From NCBI GenBank assembly GCA_963701675.1, contig OY969623.1, positions 3,596,001-3,660,000 of the forward strand: a stretch of 64,000 bases of DNA, given 5' to 3'. Source of the stretch: G963701675 sp963701675 (GTDB lineage Bacteria > Planctomycetota > Planctomycetia > Gemmatales > Gemmataceae). This document shows positions 58,093-64,000 of the stretch, one piece after another. The notes under the pieces are model-generated. The model did not search any database. It was not told the DNA's origin and worked only from the letters and a program-made list of their open reading frames with translations. The position numbers and the translations under genes are program-made. Numbering within the stretch: the stretch's first letter is position 1; the number at the start of each line of letters is the position of its first letter.

Positions 58093-59388
58093 ATGGGTCG
58101 TTCCTGGATCGGCGCGGGGATGGCAGTTTGGTCTCTGGGTGCCTGGTTGGCGACCACCACACTTGCTCACCCGGCGACGGGTATCGTCGTAAACAAGAAG
58201 GGCGAGGTCTTCTTCATCCATACCGGTCGCGGGGTGTTCAAAATTGACACCGAAGGCAAGCTGACATGCCTCCACAAGGTCGGCGGCGGCGGGCACTGGT
58301 TGGCATGGGACGCGGAGGGCAAATTCTCAACTCAATTCCCCCAGTTGTTCGAGAAGCTCATGCCCGAAGGCGCAAAGCCAACCCTGCTCTATGCCAGTGG
58401 CGGCGCTCCCTTTGTCGTGAACCGCGATGGGAATTTGTATTACGGCAGCGGCTATCCCGAAGGCGACGATATGGCTCCCGGCTTTCACACTTTGACCCGG
58501 TTGTCACCGGACGGAAAACGCACGTTGTTCGCACTCGCCTTGAAAGCGACGCTCGCGGACATGAATGAAGCCGTCACCGGATTGTCGGCCGGTTCAGATG
58601 GTTCTCTGTTTGTCGCATGCCCCAATGCCATCGTGAAAGTAGCGATGGACGGCACGGTGAAGACGCTTGTCCATCCAGTGGTCGTGAAGGACCGGGAGGA
58701 CGACCTTGCCAAAGACTCGCGCACCCGCGCTTTTCACTCTCCTTACTTGAGGGGTATTGACGTTACGGAAGACGGAACGGTCTATGCCGCCGTAACCGGC
58801 TGTCGCTGTGTCGTGAAGATTACGCAAGCGGGCCAAACTGAAACGGTGCTGAAATCGGAGAAACCTTGGACACCCACGGGAGTCGCGGCGTGGGGCAAAG
58901 ACCTATTCGTACTGGAGTATACGAATCCCGACAAGCCCGAGGGCTGGGTGCCGCGCGTCCGAAAATTGGGGTCGGATGGCAGGGTCAAAACTCTGGCGGA
59001 CTTGACCCGTAACGAGAACAATGGCGGGCCGCAGACCCACGGTTCAATCGCCTTCGCCCGATGGCGAACGCAGACCATCGATACCAAATCTGATTTCCGC
59101 GGCCTTTGCGTTGTGAGTCCGAATGTCGCATGGGTCAGTGGCACGAGGGGTACTTTCGCACGAACGACCGACGGCGGCAAAACTCTGGGCATTGATCAAC
59201 TGGCCTGCCAGGTTCTTTTCGGCATCCGAGATCGGAGGCGCGTTTCCCAGCGCCACAGCAGCACGGACCTGGGCCGGGTAGTGCAAGACATGCATGGTGA
59301 GCACCGAAGCGCCAGGTCGGACCAGCATCAGTCGGCGCTGGCCCGACATCACCACTCGTCCCACGGCCCACTTGCGGTGCTCTCGTAG
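58093..59388 (+). CDS. Secreted NHL/SMP-30-like propeller with foreign 3' end
   Basis: 431 residues as it stands. The ATG at 58093 is chosen for GGAGGTTAATC just upstream; earlier ATGs lack a site. A signal peptide (residues 1-27, ending TTTLAHP) is followed by blade-like repeats: GIVVNKKGEVFFIHTGRGVF, LSPDGKRTLFALALKAT, GSDGSLFVACPNAIVKVAMD, GIDVTEDGTVYAAVTGCRCV. These resemble six-bladed NHL or gluconolactonase-type propellers. From about 59061 the frame passes into a YCF48-like fragment and then, from about 59190, into the antisense of ku, where it finally stops. The native 3' end has therefore been lost and the last 110 residues are not propeller. Probably non-functional or altered. Confidence 0.65.
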   Translation: MGRSWIGAGMAVWSLGAWLATTTLAHPATGIVVNKKGEVFFIHTGRGVFKIDTEGKLTCLHKVGGGGHWLAWDAEGKFSTQFPQLFEKLMPEGAKPTLLYASGGAPFVVNRDGNLYYGSGYPEGDDMAPGFHTLTRLSPDGKRTLFALALKATLADMNEAVTGLSAGSDGSLFVACPNAIVKVAMDGTVKTLVHPVVVKDREDDLAKDSRTRAFHSPYLRGIDVTEDGTVYAAVTGCRCVVKITQAGQTETVLKSEKPWTPTGVAAWGKDLFVLEYTNPDKPEGWVPRVRKLGSDGRVKTLADLTRNENNGGPQTHGSIAFARWRTQTIDTKSDFRGLCVVSPNVAWVSGTRGTFARTTDGGKTLGIDQLACQVLFGIRDRRRVSQRHSSTDLGRVVQDMHGEHRSARSDQHQSALARHHHSSHGPLAVLS

Positions 59389-59835
59389 TGCCGCGCTCAA
59401 GACGGCATAGGGATAATGGGCCACGAGGCCGTCCGGCATGAGGTACAAGCTGCGGCCGGCAAAGAGCGCTGGATCGAAGTCGTCAGCGCTCAGGAACCGT
59501 TCCAGGCACAAGGCGCGTTCGGCGGGCGCCCGGAGTCGGTCCAACTGGTCATCGTCGATGACCACGTAGTCGCGGTCGGTGTAGAAGTAGCCGCTGCGAA
59601 TGGCGCCCGCCTCGACGGGGCCGTGCACCGGGCACTGCTTCACATAGCGGATGCGTTGGCCGCAATCGGAGTGGATTTGATGGCAGTGGGTTTCGCTGAT
59701 GGTGGTCGTGGCCGGATAGGCTTTGACCGGGATGGTGACGAGGCTTAGACGCAGAAGGCCGGACCAACTGGCCCGGCCTCGCGGTGCGGCGGTGGGGTCG
59801 CTCGGCGACCCGGACGGTGTAGGTATTGCGGACAT
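59044..59835 (-). CDS. ku: Ku DNA end-binding protein, C-terminally truncated
   Basis: 263 residues as encoded, about 216 of them Ku. The ATG at 59835 follows GGAGGAACTTCC. The core reads ASWSGLLRLSLVTIPVKAYP, CPVHGPVEAGAIRSGYFY, VVIDDDQLDRLRAP, ERFLSADDFDPALFAGRSLY, then LTMHVLHYPAQVRAAVALGN. Bacterial Ku dimers bind broken DNA ends and recruit LigD for non-homologous end joining. After ISDAEKNLAGQLINAQS (about 59190) the family sequence stops and the frame continues through the antisense of the YCF48-like and propeller fragments. The missing part normally completes the dimer arm and the LigD-recruiting end, so function is doubtful. No ligD is nearby. Confidence 0.72.
   Translation of the reverse strand: MSAIPTPSGSPSDPTAAPRGRASWSGLLRLSLVTIPVKAYPATTTISETHCHQIHSDCGQRIRYVKQCPVHGPVEAGAIRSGYFYTDRDYVVIDDDQLDRLRAPAERALCLERFLSADDFDPALFAGRSLYLMPDGLVAHYPYAVLSAALREHRKWAVGRVVMSGQRRLMLVRPGASVLTMHVLHYPAQVRAAVALGNAPPISDAEKNLAGQLINAQSFAAVGRSCESTPRATDPCDIRTHNAKAAEIRFGIDGLRSPSGEGD
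59061..59190 (+). pseudogene. YCF48-like gene fragment
   Basis: In frame with the propeller gene, the plus strand reads FRGLCVVSPNVAWVSGTRGT then FARTTDGGKTL. LRGLCVVS--VAWVSGT-GT--RTTDGGKTW is the opening blade of YCF48-type propellers, common in planctomycetes. Only about 40 codons remain, flanked by unrelated sequence on both sides. It marks a rearrangement junction. Confidence 0.6.
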
Positions 59836-59867
59836 GGAAGTTCCTCCGAGTGGGTTGATGGAGATGC

Positions 59868-60038
59868 TTAGGTGTGCGCGAACTTGCCGCGGGCGACTTT
59901 GCGGAAGCGGCCTTGCGCGCCCTTGGTGCGGATTTCTTTCAGTATTGATGAATATAGAGTAGCCGCAGGGGTCTTACCGGACGGCGACGTCCACAGTCCC
60001 TTGCTCGCCATGGCCGTGATCATCTCTTGGCAGTTCAT
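59868..60038 (-). CDS. HARE-HTH domain peptide, possibly the C-terminal remnant of a longer gene
   Basis: 56 residues from an ATG at 60038: MNCQEMITAMASKGLWTSPS, GKTPAATLYSSILKEI, then RFRKVARGKFAHT. This matches the HARE-HTH winged helix (SCKEMI-AMA-KGLWTSPGGKTP-ATLYS-ILREI--KG--ARF-K--RGKFA), a DNA-contacting domain found in RNA polymerase delta, ASXL and restriction-related proteins and repeated in planctomycetes. I see no strong ribosome site and the family often has a longer N-terminal part, so truncation is likely. It lies 32 bp upstream of ku on the same strand. Confidence 0.6.
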   Translation of the reverse strand: MNCQEMITAMASKGLWTSPSGKTPAATLYSSILKEIRTKGAQGRFRKVARGKFAHT

Positions 60039-60155
60039 TCTAAGCAACGCAATCGCAAGGACTTGGAATTCTGCATCGGAGAAAAGATTCGGGAACGAAA
60101 GTCGAGTGCCGAAGATAGACGTGCCGATAGTTCAGCACGTGCCGAAATAAAGGCA

Positions 60156-60962
60156 TCAGCGCGGACGTGAGATGCCAAGCTTCTTCATTTTCGACTGCAG
60201 CGTCGTGCGCTTCATCGCCAGACGAGCCGCCGCACCGTTTGAACCGCCCAACACCCATCCGGTTTTGCGGAGGACACCGAGGATGTGATCCCGCTCCGCG
60301 TCGGCGAGTGTGGAACCTGAATTTGGAGATCGGGCCTCAGACGTTGCCGCTGTACTTTCCACCTCTGACTTCTGACCAGTGACTTTTAGATCGCCGAGGT
60401 TAATGTGCAGCGCGGGGCCTGGGGACAGGATGACCGCGCGCTCGATAACGTTCTCCAGCTCCCGGATGTTGCCCGGCCAAGGATACCGAATGAGCACCTC
60501 CATGGCCTCGGCCGGGATGGTCTCGATCCGCCGGCCCATTCGGCGCGCGACCTTTTGCGCGAAATGGCGGACGAGCCGGGGAATGTCTTCGTGGCGCATG
60601 CGCAGCGGCGGCAGCACTACCGGGAAGACGTTCAGGCGGTAAAAGAGGTCGTTGCGGAATTGGCCATCGGCAGCCATCTGCGCCAGGTCACGGTTCGTGG
60701 CCGCCACCAGGCGCACATCCACCCGAATGGTTCGGGTGCTGCCCAGGCGCTCGAATTCTTGCCCTTGCAACACGCGCAGCAACTTGGCTTGCAACTCCGG
60801 GGGAATGTCGCCAACCTCGTCGAGGAACAAGGTGCCTTGGTGAGCCAGCTCGAAACGGCCGACCTTTTGCGTGATGGCGCCGGTGAAGGCGCCCCTCTCA
60901 TGGCCAAACAGCTCGCTCTCAAGCAGGCCTGTCGGAATGGCCGCACAGTTGATCTTTACAAC
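60156..60962 (-). pseudogene. Sigma-54-dependent activator (FhlA/NtrC type), 5'-truncated
   Basis: The minus-strand frame enters at VKINCAAIPTGLLESELFGH (about 60962), followed by ERGAFTGAITQKVGRFELAH, the GAFTGA loop that contacts sigma-54. Then come the Walker B TLFLDEVGDIP, VRLVAATNRDLAQM, FRNDLFYRLNVFP (sensor/arginine region) and the R-finger/sensor II YPWPGNIRELENVIERAVIL. A C-terminal Fis-type HTH (NGAAARLAMKRTTLQSKMKK) ends it. The Walker A GETGTGKE and any sensor domain are missing; an in-frame TGA and unrelated sequence lie just upstream. Without ATP binding it should be inactive. A linker (VTGQKSEVES) derives from the same TCAGAAGTCAGA-type short repeat seen in the SBBP genes. Confidence 0.85.
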
Positions 60963-61097
60963 CCCGAGCTTTTTTCAATGGCCGAAGGAACAATAGTCGC
61001 GTACACACGGGCCTAGTTCACGCGCTTCGCAAAATCACCGAATTGCGAAGTATGACTTCTACCATCCACGTTTCGTGCTGCCGCGCCGCGAATCGGC

Positions 61098-61181
61098 TTA
61101 CGCGGCGAAGGTTGGGCCGTCAACGTACTCCAAAACGATGTAAGGCGTATCGCCGACTTCGCCACCACTATAATCCACTAC
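61098..61181 (-). pseudogene. Ser/Thr protein kinase fragment
   Basis: 28 codons on the minus strand: VDYSGGEVGDTPYIVLEYVD, then GPTFAA and a stop at 61098. This is the beta4-beta5/hinge segment of Hanks-type bacterial kinases (Y--GE--G-PYIVMEYVDG-TL). Neither the ATP-binding Lys nor the HRD/DFG motifs are present. The fragment lies exactly under the upstream region of the plus-strand gene at 61182. Confidence 0.55.
61169..61174 (+). promoter_or_regulatory. Possible -10 box of a leaderless transcript
   Basis: A perfect TATAAT ends 7 nt before the A of the ATG at 61182. No Shine-Dalgarno sequence precedes that ATG. A transcript starting at the usual distance would begin at or next to the start codon. 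There is no good -35 match 17 bp upstream, so this is weak. Confidence 0.35.
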
Positions 61182-62177
61182 ATGAAACACTCCTTGGCAC
61201 TGCTGGCGATGTTAGTTCCGTCGTTGGTTGTATCTGCCGACGATTCCATCGATGACGCCGTCGCCAAGAGCCTAAAACGCATCGAACAAGGGAGCGCCAG
61301 CTACATCACGAAACGACAGTGCTTCAGCTGCCACCATCAAGCAATGTCCGTTCTGGTGATGACGTCGGCCCAAAGACGTGGCCTCACAGTAGATAACGAG
61401 AAACTCCGAACGCAGATCGAATTCACGCTTGCGACGTTTCAACCGAACCATGAACGCATTCGCAAGGGACAGGCAATCCCCGGTGGAAATACGATGGCCG
61501 CTTATGCCCTGTTGACACTCGATGCGGCCGACCATGCCCCCGACGAAACGACCTCCGCGCTCGTTGAATACTTGCTTCAAAGACAGAAATCAGACGGTTC
61601 CTGGCCGGCCTTGGCGAAACGGCCTCCGACGGAGGGAAGCAGTTTCACAAACAACGCGCTGGCTTTGAGCGTACTTCGGAAATATGGCACCAAAGACCAC
61701 ACGGAACGGATCGAGGTCGCTTCCTCAAAAGGCCGTGAATGGCTCGCAAAAAACGAACCTGCCGACACTGAAGACAAAGTGTTTCGGCTTCGTGGATTGG
61801 TAACGGCCAAGGCGGATCAAGATAAGATTGATGCGGCGCGAGATCAACTTCGGAAAGAACAACGTGACGATGGCGGCTGGTCGCAAGCTCCCGATCGTGA
61901 AAGTGACGCCTACGCGACCGGCACCGCCCTCATGGCCTTGCGCCAAGCGGATGTTAACCCCGACGATGCCGCTTTCGCCAAAGGTGTCAAGTTTCTCCTA
62001 GGAACGCAAACTGCTGACGGCGCGTGGTTCGTCGAAACTCGCAGTCGTCCGGTCCAGGTGTTTTTCGACAACGGCGACCCCGGCGGCAAGTCGCAATTCG
62101 CAAGTTTCTCGGCAACCTGCTGGGCAACATTGGCCCTGTTGGAATGCATCCCGGTGGCTTCGGTGAGCGCAAGGTGA
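61182..62177 (+). CDS. Secreted prenyltransferase/squalene-cyclase-like repeat protein with CxxCH
   Basis: 331 residues. Signal peptide at residues 1-18 (LALLAMLVPSLVVSA). A CFSCHH motif at residues 47-52 is a CxxCH, the attachment pattern of c-type heme. Several alpha-toroid repeats follow with the QW-like signature of squalene cyclases (QKSDGSWPAL, QRDDGGWSQ, QTADGAWFV) separated by helices such as TGTALMALRQA and ATLALLECI. The DxDD catalytic motif of cyclases is not visible, so enzyme activity is unlikely; a repeat scaffold is the safer reading. Proteins of this build often accompany planctomycete cytochrome-type genes. The next gene overlaps by 4 nt (GTGA). Confidence 0.75.
   Translation: MKHSLALLAMLVPSLVVSADDSIDDAVAKSLKRIEQGSASYITKRQCFSCHHQAMSVLVMTSAQRRGLTVDNEKLRTQIEFTLATFQPNHERIRKGQAIPGGNTMAAYALLTLDAADHAPDETTSALVEYLLQRQKSDGSWPALAKRPPTEGSSFTNNALALSVLRKYGTKDHTERIEVASSKGREWLAKNEPADTEDKVFRLRGLVTAKADQDKIDAARDQLRKEQRDDGGWSQAPDRESDAYATGTALMALRQADVNPDDAAFAKGVKFLLGTQTADGAWFVETRSRPVQVFFDNGDPGGKSQFASFSATCWATLALLECIPVASVSAR
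62174..62177 (+). promoter_or_regulatory. GTGA stop/start overlap
   Basis: The TGA of the repeat-protein gene (62175-62177) overlaps a GTG in the frame of the lipoprotein gene. It is the only start in that frame that joins the two genes, and suggests coupled translation. Confidence 0.4.
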
Positions 62178-63145
62178 AAACTCAAAGACGACGCCGCAAG
62201 CGCGAAACGCCGAAGGGAGCCGGGCCTCAACGGATCGGATCACCGCCGATCACGGCGGGCGCGGGAGTTCTCCCCGAGGACCGCGTGTGGGTCTTTACGC
62301 AACTGTGGGCGTGGCCTCTGGTCTTACTTGGTTTTGTGGCTGCGGGAGGATGCTCTCACCCACATACCAATGGCGAACAAGCCTCCAAGGATAGTAAGTT
62401 GCAAGCCGTCGAGGCCATCAAGGCATGTCGCGGCAGCGAGCTGCAGGGGCTTGATCCGGACCGCATCCGGAAACTGCTCGCCCACATGTCTGAGCTCGGC
62501 CTGAAACGTGAGTATCAGGACGACGTAAGCCGATACGGGCCGTGGTCCGTCTGGGATTTTGGGGCGAAAGGCCAACCACCCCTTTACCTGCTGTTCGAGG
62601 CCGGTAAGAAGATGCGGTTTGCGAGGGGTAACGAGGTCGTTCACGAACACCCCCACCCGAGTGCGACACCGATTTCGATGACGCTCCTCGATGATGCCGG
62701 TAAAGTAATCTCGGAGACACATCTGACAACCGGATGGCGCTGCTATCTCAGCGCTGCGAAGCTTCATCCCGTCACTGACAATGGCTATCCGCTAGTGCTT
62801 CTGGAGACGGAGCTCGGCGGAGGCCCTGGTCCGGACATTCGGCGCCAGTACTACGCTTGGCTGGGCGAGCGTTTTGACGTCGTTCGCTTGGAGAACACGG
62901 CCGGCAAAGCGACCCGCAATCATTATTACGTCAAGCATTTTCGAAGTGGGCCCAGAGTCGCCCAGTTGACGGAGGCTGAGTGGGAAGCGGATCTGATGTC
63001 GCCTGACCGGGCGAGGATGTTGCGGGCGATGACTTGGCTCGGCGGCTTCCATTGGGACCTCCAAGCTGACAGCGATGGGATGTATAACCGATCCTCAGAG
63101 CAACCTCGGTCAAGTCCGCTTGTGGCAGAAGGTCCGGACGCGTGA
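62174..63145 (+). CDS. Putative lipoprotein of unknown function
   Basis: 323 residues from a GTG at 62174 that overlaps the upstream TGA as GTGA. A basic stretch (KTQRRRRKRE) leads to a hydrophobic segment WAWPLVLLGFVAAGGCSHPH with a lipobox-like AGGC, so an Arg-rich signal peptide and lipidation at Cys are possible. The mature part has YGPWSVWDFGAKGQPPLYLL, FARGNEVVHEHPHPSATPIS and RQYYAWLGERFDVVRLEN. I recognise no family. A GTG at 62285 just before the hydrophobic segment is an alternative start. In the +1 frame after about 63080 the sequence stays open with a coherent helical stretch (REKVIGRLQELIRCEDVWLR) to a stop at 63249-63251, so a frameshift near the 3' end is possible. Confidence 0.6.
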   Translation: MKTQRRRRKRETPKGAGPQRIGSPPITAGAGVLPEDRVWVFTQLWAWPLVLLGFVAAGGCSHPHTNGEQASKDSKLQAVEAIKACRGSELQGLDPDRIRKLLAHMSELGLKREYQDDVSRYGPWSVWDFGAKGQPPLYLLFEAGKKMRFARGNEVVHEHPHPSATPISMTLLDDAGKVISETHLTTGWRCYLSAAKLHPVTDNGYPLVLLETELGGGPGPDIRRQYYAWLGERFDVVRLENTAGKATRNHYYVKHFRSGPRVAQLTEAEWEADLMSPDRARMLRAMTWLGGFHWDLQADSDGMYNRSSEQPRSSPLVAEGPDA

Positions 63146-63294
63146 GAAGGTGATCGGCCGTCTTCAGGAGTTGATTAGATGCGAGGACGTGTGGCTGCGG
63201 GAGGCGGCCGAGTTGGCGGCCGATCCGAAAGACGGCCATTTTGGCGGCTGAGTTTGGCCGGTTGTCAACCGTGTGAGGTTTGGAGGCCGTCCAC

Positions 63295-64000
63295 ATGAGT
63301 AAGCTAATCGTTTACACAACCGTCGCGATTGCGATCAACCTTATTGCCGGTTGTGACCGTTCATCACCCACTAAGCCAACAACAGGTGGGGCTTCGCCCA
63401 GCGCAAAGGCCGAAGGTGCTGAACCGAAAACAGCCCTGGAAATGGTTGCGCGCGCCCACAACGATTCACGTAGTGACGAGACGATCAGAAGGGACAACGC
63501 CTTCATTGAAGCCGTTCTCGATGGGAACCTGGCCAAGGCCCACGAAGGGTTGGCGTCCGGAGCCGGCGTAAATGGCCCATACATCGACCCGCATGCGTTC
63601 TTAAGCGCCGGACAGACAGGGTACACTGCGCTCCTGTACGCCTCGATGGACGGGAACGTCGAGATGGTTAAACTCCTCCTCGCACACAAGCCAGATGTTC
63701 ACTACGCGAGAAAGGGAAAAACCGCTCTATACTTTGCTGCCATCAAAAGCCACAACGAGGTTGTCGGACTGCTTCGGCAAGCTGGGGCGGAGGGTGACCC
63801 AAAGCGAATCAGGCTCACACATGAGCTGATCCGCGCCGCCTGTAAAGGATTTGAGATGGAGATGGGCGAAGGTTTCCCTAATTACCCCGGAGTCGTTCGG
63901 GATCTAGAGGACGCGCCGGACATCGCTGAAGTTATTAAGCAAGGTGCGGACGTTAACTGGGCCGACCCAGAGGGGCATACGCCCCTAATGTATTCGGCGA
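63295..64000 (+). CDS. Ankyrin-repeat lipoprotein, cut by the window edge
   Basis: 235 codons open to the right edge with no stop. The ATG at 63295 follows GGAGG by 9 nt. Signal peptide with a good lipobox: TVAIAINLIAGC, Cys at residue 20. After a Thr/Ala/Pro-rich linker, ankyrin repeats begin at about residue 100: GQTGYTALLYASMDGNVEMV, KLLLAHKPDVHYARKGKTAL, YFAAIKSHNEVVGLLRQAGA, and a later one, GADVNWADPEGHTPLMYSA. The pattern TALxxA...VxxLLxxGAD is diagnostic. Ankyrin lipoproteins mediate protein contacts on the outer side of a membrane; the partner is unknown. It lies 150 bp after the preceding gene. Confidence 0.8.
   Translation, partial: MSKLIVYTTVAIAINLIAGCDRSSPTKPTTGGASPSAKAEGAEPKTALEMVARAHNDSRSDETIRRDNAFIEAVLDGNLAKAHEGLASGAGVNGPYIDPHAFLSAGQTGYTALLYASMDGNVEMVKLLLAHKPDVHYARKGKTALYFAAIKSHNEVVGLLRQAGAEGDPKRIRLTHELIRAACKGFEMEMGEGFPNYPGVVRDLEDAPDIAEVIKQGADVNWADPEGHTPLMYSA

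Noticed and set aside
60632..60946. Minus-strand frame of 104 codons over the sigma-54 activator
   Set aside because: The neighbouring frame carries the conserved GAFTGA and LFLDEVGD motifs; this one is a shadow rich in Cys and Ser.

Overview
This 64 kb window looks like chromosome of a planctomycete, most likely Gemmataceae-like. That placement is inference from recognised families: a DUF1559 pseudopilin-like protein, large secreted FG-GAP/VCBS, SBBP-repeat and choice-of-anchor-Q proteins with LEPR-XLL-like N-terminal motifs, a HARE-HTH peptide and a sigma-54 activator. About 53 kb is given to three co-oriented blocks of giant paralogous secreted proteins. The last 10 kb is a patchwork of ordinary genes and gene fragments.

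Block A (4-13712, minus strand) has six genes 21-38 bp apart: two choice-of-anchor-Q beta-helix genes, one FG-GAP/anchor-Q chimera and three FG-GAP genes. Block B (14453-29712, plus strand) is a tight eight-gene series built from a repeated pair (anchor-Q gene then SBBP propeller gene), with an extra anchor-Q gene and a DUF1559 gene coupled by a TGATG stop/start overlap. A decayed mobile-element island (29.8-30.2 kb) follows. Block C (30217-53841, minus strand) is ten tandem FG-GAP genes plus an N-terminal remnant, several joined by 4-16 nt overlaps.

The most striking property is repeat number. I counted Asp-rich FG-GAP loops in each gene: twelve have exactly 14, one has 21 and one has 8. All three SBBP genes have 7 repeats. 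This fits assembly in units of a seven-bladed propeller. The SBBP paralogs also share two linkers that have each been filled with different short or palindromic DNA repeats, so genome-wide repeats seem to be tolerated in loops between folded modules. Recombination between families is visible too: one FG-GAP gene carries an anchor-Q C-terminus, and a truncated anchor-Q gene runs into the 3' end of an FG-GAP gene.

Region D (54-61 kb) is a boneyard: a truncated anchor-Q gene, fragments of an HTH/NUMOD-like gene, uvrA, a Ser/Thr kinase and a YCF48-like gene, a 5'-truncated sigma-54 activator, a 3'-truncated ku, and a frameshifted PQQ-like propeller. From 61.2 kb to the right edge, three plus-strand genes appear intact: a secreted prenyltransferase/squalene-cyclase-like repeat protein with a CxxCH motif, a putative lipoprotein, and an ankyrin-repeat lipoprotein that runs off the window. 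Eight large genes carry single frameshifts, double frameshifts or an in-frame stop. From the sequence alone I cannot tell real decay from assembly error for the single-base cases.
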